Assembly: GCA_029861825.1 (NCBI GenBank)
Contig: JAOTYN010000055.1
Location: 1-13,627, forward strand
Direction: 5' to 3'
DNA length: 13,627 bases
From: Cyclobacteriaceae bacterium
Lineage (GTDB): Bacteria > Bacteroidota > Bacteroidia > Cytophagales > Cyclobacteriaceae
Translations under genes and position numbers: made by a program
In this document: piece by piece, positions 1-6,522 of the stretch
Layout: each line of letters begins with the position of its first letter
Position numbering within the stretch: position 1 is the first letter of the stretch
Notes under the pieces: generated by a model
What the model saw: the letters and a program-made list of their open reading frames with translations, nothing else
Database searches by the model: none
Told to the model about the DNA's origin: nothing

Positions 1-7
1 TGACTTC

Positions 8-27
8 CCTGCCTGCCGGCAGGCAGG
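8..27. repeat. Perfect 20-bp GC-rich palindrome
   Basis: The two ten-base halves, CCTGCCTGCC and GGCAGGCAGG, are exact reverse complements with no spacer. Each half is itself a CCTG/GCC-type short repeat. The block is much more GC-rich than the bases after it, and it lies four bases before a second inverted repeat. From memory, similar palindromes recur between genes in Bacteroidota chromosomes, so this may be one copy of a dispersed repeat or the tail of an upstream transcription terminator. The window alone cannot decide. Confidence 0.8.
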
Positions 28-31
28 TTTG

Positions 32-61
32 GTTACTTTCTGTGTCAAGGCAGAAAGCAAC
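32..61. repeat. Stem-loop, 11-bp arms with one mismatch
   Basis: GTTACTTTCTG (32-42) pairs with CAGAAAGCAAC (51-61), leaving an eight-base loop and a single A-C mismatch at 35/58. There is no T-tract after it, so it is not a classic Rho-independent terminator. Together with the palindrome just before it, it forms a composite repeat of about 55 bases. Confidence 0.7.
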
Positions 62-318
62 AGAATTTCTATTAACATGTAAAACATTACCTACTGTACA
101 TAACTGTAATGAGATAATTCCAAAAATACTAATCCAAAAATTTAGAAAATTCCCTTACACCAGGGGTAGTGATCTTACGCCTACCGACCCTTTGAGCAAT
201 TCAGTGCCATAGCTCCTCTAAGCCGTTTATTACTGCCGAAAGTAAAACCCAAATAAGTTGATTGTTTCACGCATGGTTTTGAGTACCTTAAATCACTTGC
301 AATAAACTTAGAGAATTT

Positions 319-1368
319 ATGATGTCCTTTAAGCACAATTCTATGTCCAGGCGACGATTCCTGGGCGCCAGCGGTTCTCTGCTGACAGGTATGGCCATTG
401 GTCCCTCCGTCTGGGGCGCTCCCGCCATAATCACTTCCTACCAAAAGCCTAACTCCCTGATCAACGGGGTACAAATTGGTACGATCACCTATTCTTTTAG
501 GAGTATGCCGGATCAAAGCGCCGAGGCCACTTTAAAATATGTAACGGATGCCGGGATAAATGCTATCGAATTAATGGGCGACCCCGCGGAAAGCTTTGCG
601 GGTAAACCTGAAAACCCTGTGGATCGCAGGACTTATTATGCCCTAATGAGAAAACAGCGGCAAGGAACAGCCATGACGGAGGACGAAAAGCGCCAACTTG
701 AAGATATGAGCGCACAAAAAAAAGCCTATGACCAGCAGGTGGCGGCCTGGCGGACTTCCGTTCCCATGACAAAGTTTGCTGAGCTTAAAAAAATGTACCG
801 GGAGGCCGGAGTGGAAATATATGGTTTCAAGCCCAATGCTTTTGGCCAAAATAACAGTGCGGCGGAAATGGATTACGGATTCCGGGCGGCTAAAGCCTTA
901 GGAGCTAATCATATTACTTTGGAGCATCCCAGTGATGACATGCATACCCAAAAACTGGGGCGAATGGGAGCAAAACATAAAATGTATGTGGCTTATCACG
1001 GACATGAACAACAAACACCCACTCTTTGGGACACGGCTTTAGCACAATCTAAACATAACATGTTGAATCTGGATCTGGGCCATTATACGGCTGCCGGAAA
1101 TCCCCATCCCAGGGAGTTAATCAAAGCCAAACATTCGCGTATTTCCAGCATGCATTTGAAAGACCGGCAAAACCCGCAGCACGGCAAGGCCAATATGCCC
1201 TGGGGCCAGGGAGATACTCCCATTGTGGAAGTACTGCGATTGATGAGGGATCAGAAATATAAATTCCCCGCCACGGTCGAATTGGAATATCCCATTCCGG
1301 ATGGCTCCAATGCGGTAAAGGAGGTAGCTAAGTGCTTGGAGTATTGTAAGCAGGCTTTACAGGCTTAG
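319..1368 (+). CDS. Tat-exported sugar phosphate isomerase/epimerase (xylose-isomerase-like TIM barrel)
   Basis: The 349-aa protein opens with a twin-arginine signal: SRRRFLG at residues 10-16, then a small hydrophobic stretch and a likely cleavage site near GAPA (33-36). It should therefore be exported folded to the periplasm. The mature part matches my memory of the AP-endonuclease-2/xylose-isomerase-like TIM-barrel family in Bacteroidota. Candidate metal or catalytic residues are E202 (ITLEHP), H227 and H229 (YHGHEQQ), D252 and H255 (LDLGHY), H279 (MHLKD) and E321 or E323 (VELEYP). Such proteins usually isomerise, epimerise or oxidise sugars in carbohydrate or inositol breakdown, but the substrate is not readable here. 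The first of two adjacent ATGs (319, 322) was used; ATG 343, just before the RR motif, is also possible. No Shine-Dalgarno is visible. The gene stands alone. Confidence 0.88.
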   Translation: MMSFKHNSMSRRRFLGASGSLLTGMAIGPSVWGAPAIITSYQKPNSLINGVQIGTITYSFRSMPDQSAEATLKYVTDAGINAIELMGDPAESFAGKPENPVDRRTYYALMRKQRQGTAMTEDEKRQLEDMSAQKKAYDQQVAAWRTSVPMTKFAELKKMYREAGVEIYGFKPNAFGQNNSAAEMDYGFRAAKALGANHITLEHPSDDMHTQKLGRMGAKHKMYVAYHGHEQQTPTLWDTALAQSKHNMLNLDLGHYTAAGNPHPRELIKAKHSRISSMHLKDRQNPQHGKANMPWGQGDTPIVEVLRLMRDQKYKFPATVELEYPIPDGSNAVKEVAKCLEYCKQALQA

Positions 1369-1377
1369 CTGGCAATA

Positions 1378-1396
1378 TGGCGAGCGCTAGGCGCCA
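1378..1396. repeat. Short GC-rich inverted repeat after the isomerase gene
   Basis: TGGCG (1378-1382) and CGCCA (1392-1396) are exact reverse complements around a nine-base interior that contains the palindrome AGCGCT. It lies ten bases past the stop of the isomerase gene and could help end transcription, although no T-tract follows. Confidence 0.35.
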
Positions 1397-1464
1397 CACT
1401 ACTCCAAAGATAAATTAGGATCATCAGAATAGTCACAAAGAGACTACAATGGTATTATTTTAAG

Positions 1465-1513
1465 TCTGAAAAACAGTAAATGCTTTTATTTCAAGAATTT
1501 ACTGTTTTTCAGA
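1465..1513. repeat. Perfect 17-bp inverted repeat with 15-base loop
   Basis: The arms 1465-1481 and 1497-1513 are exact reverse complements over 17 bases, separated by an AT-rich 15-base loop. The run of five T lies inside the right arm and the following bases are AGAAGGG, so this is not a standard U-tract terminator. It lies between two + strand genes, about 97 bases after the isomerase stop and 70 bases before the lipoprotein start. It could be a terminator-like hairpin, an mRNA 5' structure for the lipoprotein, or a protein-binding palindrome. Confidence 0.8.
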
Positions 1514-1583
1514 AGGGAATAGGGTACCTTATAGTAAATCCCTTACCCCAAACACGCTAACAGACAACTAAACCCAACAGAAA

Positions 1584-2324
1584 ATGAAAAAGTTAGTCAC
1601 AATGCTATCAGCAGCCTTGCTGATAATAATCGTTCACAGTTGCGAAACAGGTGAACTGGTACCTCCTGAGGTTGATTCGGATCTATTTACAGAGAGCGAA
1701 TTGACAGTCCTAATCGACAATTTAATGACAGCATCCCCAGATGTGACTACAGATTTGAGTCACGCTAGGGAACATCGTGGTACTATCAAAGCAGTCCAAC
1801 CTGTGATTGACCCTATTAACGGGGGAATAATAATAGGTAAATCAAAATTACTGCGAAATAAAAAGGGAATTGCTATGGCCTTAAAATCACATTTGGAACC
1901 TGGTCATGCCTACACAATTTGGTGGGTGGTATGGAATTTTCCGGAAAATTGCACGGTGCCAGGGGCATGTACGGATGCTGACTTTGCTCAGGCGGTGGCG
2001 GTGGGCGTCGATGTGATGTATGCTGCAGGTAATGTGGCAGGTGGTAGTGGTATTGCCGGTTTCGCCGGACATCTAAAAGAGAACGATATTTCAGCTTCAA
2101 CTAATGAATTTTTTGGTTTGGAACCCGTGGGTTTACTGGACTCCAAAAAAGCGGAGATCCACTTGGTGGTGCGCAGTCATGGCCCTAAGATCCCCGGTCA
2201 AGTACAGGACCAGATAAGTTCATATGAAGGAGGGTGTACCGTTTTCTTTGACCCCTTTACAGAAATTCCGGATGCTCCAGGCGAATGTGCGGATACTCAA
2301 TTTGCTATTTATCCACCAGCTTAA
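1584..2324 (+). CDS. Secreted lipoprotein of unknown function
   Basis: The 246-aa protein begins MKK, then a hydrophobic helix and the lipobox VHSC with Cys20 as the lipidation site, so it is a predicted envelope lipoprotein. No catalytic motif was recognised. The mature part has a Trp-rich stretch (GHAYTIWWVVWNFPENC), then a Cys pair with acidic residues (PGACTDADF), a Gly-rich segment (AAGNVAGGSGIAGFAG), and near the end AEIHLVVRSHGP followed by SSYEGGC. Several paired cysteines suggest disulfides in an extracytoplasmic beta-rich fold. I have an impression of similar uncharacterised secreted proteins in other phyla, and the HLVVRSHGP block loosely recalls CHRD-like beta domains; neither amounts to an assignment. 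It is transcribed alone and convergent with the thioredoxin-like gene. Confidence 0.85.
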   Translation: MKKLVTMLSAALLIIIVHSCETGELVPPEVDSDLFTESELTVLIDNLMTASPDVTTDLSHAREHRGTIKAVQPVIDPINGGIIIGKSKLLRNKKGIAMALKSHLEPGHAYTIWWVVWNFPENCTVPGACTDADFAQAVAVGVDVMYAAGNVAGGSGIAGFAGHLKENDISASTNEFFGLEPVGLLDSKKAEIHLVVRSHGPKIPGQVQDQISSYEGGCTVFFDPFTEIPDAPGECADTQFAIYPPA

Positions 2325-2343
2325 TGAACCGTTTTAGCTAGAA

Positions 2344-2438
2344 TTAGGTAAGTTTCCCGGACAGGGCATTGCTCGAGAACCGATAAAATCTTGGGGTGAG
2401 GAAAATTTGAAATTATGTGTTGTCCGGGATTTGCCTAA
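2344..2438. repeat. Imperfect long inverted repeat between convergent genes
   Basis: The left arm (2344-2363) and right arm (2421-2438) pair through an exact eight-base core, CCCGGACA with TGTCCGGG, and continue into TTAGG with CCTAA after a small mismatch and bulge. The loop is about 57 bases. The right arm covers the stop codon of the minus-strand thioredoxin-like gene, and the left arm follows the lipoprotein stop by about 20 bases. A shared bidirectional terminator is the simplest reading, although the long loop and lack of a T-tract are unusual. Confidence 0.5.
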
Positions 2439-2923
2439 GACTCATCGTTAAACTGTTTCAGCATCTTAATAAAATTCTGTGCGGGAATATAGCCCGCTAC
2501 CGGCTGATAGGGTTGCAGTTTTTCGTCCATGAAAACTATGCTGGGATATCCTTGAATGCGGAAAGCATAGGCCAATTCAGCCTCGGTCATGGTTTTTCCA
2601 AACAGACTTACTTGTTTTTTGCCTTCACCATTTAACTTGACCGCGTAGTAATTGTCATTGACGTATTTTATAATCTTGGGATCGGCAAAGGTCTTTTTAT
2701 CCATCAACTTACAGGGTCCACACCAGGTGGCATAGATGTCGATGAACACTTTGCGGGGCTCTTTTTCATTCAATTCCTGCAATTCAGAAACGGTTACCCA
2801 ATGGATCTTAGGTTCGGTTTCGTCCTTGTTTTGCTTGCCGGGATCAGTGCTGAAAGCCCCTAAAAAGGCTAAAATAACCACCAAACCCATTCCTCGTCCC
2901 CAATAAGCCAAACTCCTTTTCAT
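2435..2923 (-). CDS. Periplasmic thioredoxin-like protein
   Basis: From the ATG at 2923 this is 162 aa. The N-terminus has basic residues followed by a hydrophobic stretch (GLVVILAFLGAFS), an export signal or membrane anchor. The thioredoxin fold follows, with the redox motif WCGPC (Cys68 and Cys71) after FIDIYAT, and the usual cis-proline segment GYPSIVF. It matches the thioredoxin_7/DUF255-like group, which in Bacteroidota reduces or shuffles disulfides of envelope proteins; the partner is unknown. An upstream in-frame start (2959) would add twelve residues, but the internal ATG puts the signal at the N-terminus and is preferred. The gene appears monocistronic and shares a hairpin region with the convergent lipoprotein gene. 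Confidence 0.88.
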   Translation of the reverse strand: MKRSLAYWGRGMGLVVILAFLGAFSTDPGKQNKDETEPKIHWVTVSELQELNEKEPRKVFIDIYATWCGPCKLMDKKTFADPKIIKYVNDNYYAVKLNGEGKKQVSLFGKTMTEAELAYAFRIQGYPSIVFMDEKLQPYQPVAGYIPAQNFIKMLKQFNDES

Positions 2924-2977
2924 ACTATTAAAATACTGATTTACAGAATATAATACCAATTATCCCAATAATCTTGC

Positions 2978-2985
2978 CAAAGATA
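2978..2985 (-). promoter_or_regulatory. Possible -7 promoter element for the thioredoxin-like gene
   Basis: On the minus strand this reads TATCTTTG, an exact fit to the Bacteroidota -7 consensus TAnnTTTG, 54 bases before the chosen ATG. No clear TTG-type -33 element was found at the expected distance, so support is partial. Confidence 0.35.
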
Positions 2986-3068
2986 ACGAGGTGGGGTGTT
3001 AAAAAGTACTTTGATTATCGATGAATCATACATCTGTATTCGAAAGGACATTTATATTCCCAGTTTTT

Positions 3069-3098
3069 TGCACTCGAGCCGTGCGGGCTTTTTTTATA
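3069..3098 (+). terminator. Terminator-like hairpin with T-tract, no matching gene
   Basis: GCAC and GTGC flank TCGAGCC, and an alternative pairing is AGCC with GGCT; a run of seven or more T follows at about 3089-3095. It looks like a short Rho-independent terminator reading on the + strand, yet no + strand gene ends upstream. It may be the remnant of a small RNA or tRNA locus. The stem is short, so this is tentative. Confidence 0.3.
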
Positions 3099-3100
3099 AT

Positions 3101-3132
3101 AATTACGAAAGACGAGAGACGAATGACGAATT
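3101..3132 (+). repeat. Left inverted repeat of the four-helix-bundle element
   Basis: This 32-base arm begins AATTACGAAAGACGA and ends GACGAATT. It matches the reverse complement of 3541-3572 at 28 of 32 positions by direct comparison, and the first 15 bases are identical. It ends 12 bases before the first possible ATG of the enclosed gene. It consists of two diverged 14-base units plus AATT. Confidence 0.85.
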
Positions 3133-3165
3133 TTTTTTGAGACTATGAAATTGCAGATTAGCTAC

Positions 3166-3522
3166 ATGAAGAACGATAATCCCATACAGATTAAAAGTTT
3201 CCAACTAGGTTTGGCTGTAATTAAAATCTATAAATACCTCAAAGGTCAAAATGAATTTGTTCTTGCCAAGCAAATATTAAAATCAGGCACCTCAGTCGGC
3301 GCAAATGTTGAAGAAGCTATTGGCGGTCAATCCAATAAAGACTTTCTTATGAAAATTACCATTGCTTACAAAGAAGCCCGTGAAACGGCTTTTTGGTTAA
3401 AACTATTGGAAGCGAGCCACTATTTAAACAGAGAACAGCTAGAAGAAGCCCACAAAATTTGTGATGAAGTCCTGAGGATTTTAGGTACTATTCAAAAAAC
3501 TACAAAAGCCAATTTGAAATAA
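3166..3522 (+). CDS. Four-helix bundle protein (23S rRNA IVP family)
   Basis: About 118 aa from ATG 3166, or 125 aa from ATG 3145. The later start is preferred because the family usually opens with a short charged stretch followed by IQ.KSF. Family features are the KSFQLGLAVIKIYKYL helix, the conserved KSGTSVGANVEEA segment, the SNKDFLMKITIAYKEARETAFWL helix and a final helix ending in KTT. This is the PF05635/TIGR02436 group, first known as proteins encoded in intervening sequences of 23S rRNA and structurally related to the Avd protein of diversity-generating retroelements. Their molecular role is unknown; RNA or nucleoprotein binding is usually proposed. No rRNA is near this copy. It lies inside a 32-bp inverted-repeat frame, between divergent and convergent minus-strand genes, and has no partner gene. 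Confidence 0.88.
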   Translation: MKNDNPIQIKSFQLGLAVIKIYKYLKGQNEFVLAKQILKSGTSVGANVEEAIGGQSNKDFLMKITIAYKEARETAFWLKLLEASHYLNREQLEEAHKICDEVLRILGTIQKTTKANLK

Positions 3523-3540
3523 TTAAACATCCTACTAATT

Positions 3541-3572
3541 AATTCGTCTTTCGTAATTCGTCTTTCGTAATT
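3541..3572 (-). repeat. Right inverted repeat of the four-helix-bundle element
   Basis: This arm is two perfect tandem copies of the 14-base unit AATTCGTCTTTCGT followed by AATT, and is the reverse-complement partner of 3101-3132. Its last two bases are part of the TAA stop codon (3573-3571 on the minus strand) of the hybrid histidine kinase gene. The element boundary and the kinase 3' end therefore coincide. Confidence 0.88.
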
Positions 3573-5142
3573 AAACCAATCTTTGAATCTTCTCAAACAA
3601 CTGCTGGGGATCAAAGGGCTTACTTACATAATCATTCATGCCCACTTTAATGCATTGTTCCCTTTCTCCTTGCATGGCGTGCGCGGTGAGGGCAATAATG
3701 GGGATCTCGCTCTTGGGGCCTTCTATTTTATTGCGAATGAACTTGGTGGCTTCATAGCCGTCCATCTCCGGCATTTGCAGGTCCATGAGGATTAGGTCGT
3801 AGCTGTGCTTCTGCAGGTACTCCAAGGCGCTCTTGCCGTCGGAAGCCACGTCGACCTTAAAGCCAAACCCATCCAGGATCTTTTCAGCCAATAATTGGTT
3901 GACGGGAACGTCTTCCACCAGCAGTACTTTCAAGGATTTTTTGGCTTTCTGCAAAGGGCTCTGGATGTCGGTGGATTCGCCCAGTGGTTTGAAATTGTCG
4001 CCTATTCCCAGCACTACGGTAAAGGTAAAGGTGGCTCCCTTACCCGGCTCACTTTCCAATTGTATTTCACCCTGCATGAGCCCCACCAGTTTCTTCACGA
4101 TGGCCAGCCCTAAGCCGGTGCCGCCATAGTGAATATGGATCTGGTCATGGGCTTGAGCGAAGCTATCAAAGATCTTCTGCTGCTCGCTGCTATCTATACC
4201 GATCCCGGTATCGCTAACGGAGAATTCCAGGGTCACATGCTGGTATTCCTGCTGCACTTTGCGGGCACTTAGGATTATGGTACCGTGGTCGGTAAACTTA
4301 AACGCATTCTCCATGAGATTAGTAAGGATCTGATTCAAGCGAATGGGATCACCTACCAGATAATCCGGTATTTCCGGGTCGATGTCGAACCGCAGATCCA
4401 GTCTTTTTTGTAAAGCCTTAATACTATAGTTGTTGCGCAGATTCACAAATACCTTGGAAAGTTCAAACTGTACTTCATTGATATTGAGCTTACCGGCGGC
4501 TACTTTGCTAAAATCCAGGATATCATTGATGATCACCAGCAGGTTCTCTCCCGACATATTAATGGCATTCAAGTATTGGACCTGATTACTAGTCAGCTTG
4601 GTATTCAATAACAAATTGGCAAATCCCAGAATGGCGTTTAATGGGGTGCGGATTTCATGGCTCATATTGGCCAGGAACTGGTCTTTGAATCCCTGCTGAC
4701 GGCGCAGCTCCTCATTTTTCATGTCCAGGATCTCTTTTTCCAGGCTTATAGCCTTATTCTGGGCTTCCAACAGCTGTTGATGGATAATGGATTCGTTGCG
4801 CTCCTGTAACAAGGACTGGGAGTACTGGTAATGGTCGGTAAAGTCAAACAGGGTGAATACCAAGCCTGACTTCAGTTTTAATATGCTGAGGTCATAGATG
4901 CCTTCTCTGGGACCAATCTTCAGGTGAATGCAAGGCATGTTGAAGCTTTCCCCGGCATTGAGCCCGCTCAAGGCCAGTAAACTGCTTTCAAAGAAGGGGT
5001 GTAGGCGAAAAATATTGGTATCGGGTAGTTCCTCTTCCGCAAAAAGGGTGTAGTCGCTTTCCTGGATCTCCCCAGCTTCATTCGTAAGGAAAAACTGCGC
5101 TTTTGTATTGAGATATTGCTCTTTGGTTTCCGACAAATTCAT
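3571..5142 (-). CDS. Soluble hybrid histidine kinase with PAS-like sensor and receiver domain
   Basis: The 523-aa protein has no signal peptide or membrane helix, so it is predicted cytoplasmic. Order: a PAS-like N-terminal domain (about 10-105), a coiled coil (about 106-150), HisKA with SHEIRTPLNAILGF and phospho-acceptor H162, then HATPase_c with the N-box around N279, DTGIG (311-315) and GGTGLGL (340-346). A C-terminal receiver (about 403-523) has acidic pair E410/D411, phospho-acceptor D454 (MDLQMPEMDG), T486 and K508. All residues for autophosphorylation and transfer to its own receiver are present. There is no HPt or DNA-binding domain, so output must go through a partner. Its ATG overlaps the GTPase stop codon (ATGA), which argues for translational coupling and a shared pathway. 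It is the last gene of the cassette. Confidence 0.93.
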   Translation of the reverse strand: MNLSETKEQYLNTKAQFFLTNEAGEIQESDYTLFAEEELPDTNIFRLHPFFESSLLALSGLNAGESFNMPCIHLKIGPREGIYDLSILKLKSGLVFTLFDFTDHYQYSQSLLQERNESIIHQQLLEAQNKAISLEKEILDMKNEELRRQQGFKDQFLANMSHEIRTPLNAILGFANLLLNTKLTSNQVQYLNAINMSGENLLVIINDILDFSKVAAGKLNINEVQFELSKVFVNLRNNYSIKALQKRLDLRFDIDPEIPDYLVGDPIRLNQILTNLMENAFKFTDHGTIILSARKVQQEYQHVTLEFSVSDTGIGIDSSEQQKIFDSFAQAHDQIHIHYGGTGLGLAIVKKLVGLMQGEIQLESEPGKGATFTFTVVLGIGDNFKPLGESTDIQSPLQKAKKSLKVLLVEDVPVNQLLAEKILDGFGFKVDVASDGKSALEYLQKHSYDLILMDLQMPEMDGYEATKFIRNKIEGPKSEIPIIALTAHAMQGEREQCIKVGMNDYVSKPFDPQQLFEKIQRLV

Positions 5143-5630
5143 TTCAGAATGTCTTCTCCTAAAGTGTAAAACATCTCGTCCACGTATTCTCCGGTTTTAG
5201 CGCTGGTAATAAAATCACAGGAGATGGTCATGTTGGCTAAGATCTGATCCAGGTCCACATCGTGGATCAGGTCTTTTTTATTACCTACAATTTTTAAAGG
5301 CTCATTGGGGAATTCGCTCTTCAGCAGGTCAATTTCCTGGTTGATGTCTGCATAGGTATGGGGACGACTGAGGTCGAAAACGTAGATCAATCCACTGCTG
5401 CCCATCAAATAAGAGGGGCGCACTTTGCCCACACTGGTATCGCCCTCCAGATCCCAGATGATCATGGCCAGCTGGGTGCCATTGATGTCCAGTACCTTTT
5501 TTTGCACGTGTACACCGATAGTGGTGAGATATTTTTCTGAAAACTTGCGGTATACAAACTGACGGATCAAGGAGGATTTGCCTACTCCGTATTGTCCCAA
5601 AATGGCCACTTTTTTACTGACCTCACTCAT
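5139..5630 (-). CDS. Ras/Rab-like small GTPase with altered G3 motif
   Basis: The 163-aa protein from ATG 5630 carries the G-domain motifs: G1 GQYGVGKSS (12-20), G2 threonines T36/T37 in YLTTIGV, G3 WDLEGD (D60 to D64), G4 NKKD (117-120) and G5 SAK (143-145). The layout is that of eukaryote-like Rab/Rho GTPases, which occur in prokaryotes alongside the MglA group. The residue after the G3 glycine, which is the catalytic Gln61 in Ras, is Asp64 here, and DTAG is replaced by DLEG. Intrinsic GTP hydrolysis may therefore be slow or partner-dependent; this is inference. No lipidation site or membrane segment is visible. Its start overlaps the end of the preceding sensor-like gene by eight bases, and its stop overlaps the kinase start. 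A TTG three bases further upstream is less likely. Confidence 0.92.
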   Translation of the reverse strand: MSEVSKKVAILGQYGVGKSSLIRQFVYRKFSEKYLTTIGVHVQKKVLDINGTQLAMIIWDLEGDTSVGKVRPSYLMGSSGLIYVFDLSRPHTYADINQEIDLLKSEFPNEPLKIVGNKKDLIHDVDLDQILANMTISCDFITSAKTGEYVDEMFYTLGEDILK

Positions 5631-6504
5631 CAAAATAGGATTTTAGTTCTTTTGAAAATTGTTGCTCCTGGTAAGAGTCCTCGTTGCTTTCCTGCAATCT
5701 GGTGGGAAGCATGCTTTCCACAAACTCCATGATCTTGTCCTCCAGATCACTTCTGAAACTGGTGGTCAAGACTCCGGATATAACTACCGCCACATAAAAA
5801 CTGTAAAAATTCTGGATGTGGATCTTATATAGGTCGTACTCGATCAGCTCCAGGTTTTGTTCACCCCGGGTAAAGGCATCTTCCACAAAACTTTTAATGG
5901 CCGTGAGCATACCGGATATCATGTCCAGATCCAGGGTCTTATTACGGCTGTAACTACCGATTAATATACCGGAACCTTTTTGAACCAGAAAGATCTCTTC
6001 GATATGGGGTTCCGCCAGGTCGCTGATGATCAAGTCTTTTTCTTTGACCCCGGTAAACCAGCCTTTGATGCGAAGCCACCAACCCTCCAAGGAGAACGCT
6101 TTTTCCAATCGCTGATCGACTCTTTCGGACAATAGTTGGATCTCCCGTTGGATATACTTCTTGATCATGCGGCCCACAATAGGGTAGAGGGCTTCCACTA
6201 CTTCATCCTTGGACTCCTGGATCTGAATTTTAAGTGTTTCGGTAATGGTGGGTCCCAACCGCTGCGGCATTTCATCAACGAAATCGTTGATCTTGTCGTC
6301 AACGATAGGCTCCACCTGCGATTTGAATAGATTTGGGTCGTGGACTTCTTTGTCCAGTTCCACGATTTTTTCGGTGAGGTCCTCACGCTCCTTGGCGATC
6401 TCATCGTTTAATTCGACAATCTTCTCACTGAGGGATTCCCGTTGCTTTCGTTCTTCATCAAAAAGCAGGTCCCTAAGCGCTTTTAGTTTGTCCTTATCAT
6501 TCAT
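5623..6504 (-). CDS. Coiled-coil protein with C-terminal sensor-like domain, GTPase partner candidate
   Basis: From ATG 6504 it is 293 aa. Residues 1-60 are highly charged coiled coil beginning KLKALRDLLFDEE. A second helical part (about 65-137) includes ALYPIVGRMIKKYIQREI. A globular domain (about 165-265) contains EEIFLVQKGSGILIG, DLDMISGMLTAIKSFVEDAF and FYVAVVISGV. The same order (PIVG helix, Trp-rich linker, IFL..., MISGMLTAI...) is familiar to me from the N-terminal parts of some cyanobacterial OmpA-family proteins, but no OmpA domain is present here. The alternating beta pattern recalls longin/roadblock-type folds, the class to which the GTPase regulator MglB belongs; that is a structural guess. 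The 8-base overlap with the GTPase gene supports a partnership. No signal peptide or transmembrane helix is evident. Confidence 0.8.
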   Translation of the reverse strand: MNDKDKLKALRDLLFDEERKQRESLSEKIVELNDEIAKEREDLTEKIVELDKEVHDPNLFKSQVEPIVDDKINDFVDEMPQRLGPTITETLKIQIQESKDEVVEALYPIVGRMIKKYIQREIQLLSERVDQRLEKAFSLEGWWLRIKGWFTGVKEKDLIISDLAEPHIEEIFLVQKGSGILIGSYSRNKTLDLDMISGMLTAIKSFVEDAFTRGEQNLELIEYDLYKIHIQNFYSFYVAVVISGVLTTSFRSDLEDKIMEFVESMLPTRLQESNEDSYQEQQFSKELKSYFDE

Positions 6505-6522
6505 CAAGAAAGTGCCTACCAG

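Larger units (their letters stand above)
1..318. other. Gene-free leader with a palindrome and a stem-loop
   Basis: No credible coding region was seen here on either strand; the minus-strand open frame at 181-516 has no recognisable protein and runs into the isomerase gene. The stretch holds a perfect palindrome (8-27), a stem-loop (32-61), and an AT-rich section around 60-160. At 165-185 there is a short inverted pair, GGTAG and CTACC, 11 bases apart, which might be a regulatory site but is too short to call. A promoter for the downstream + strand gene should lie here, but no convincing -33/-7 pair stands out. Confidence 0.6.

Noticed and set aside
3101..3572. Classical insertion sequence around the four-helix-bundle gene
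   Set aside because: No transposase is encoded and the gene is too short; only the inverted repeats suggest mobility, so the arms were listed as repeats instead of an insertion sequence.
3833..4129. 98-codon + strand open frame antisense to the histidine kinase
   Set aside because: Ser/Pro-rich translation without family features; it lies over the receiver and ATPase domains of the kinase.
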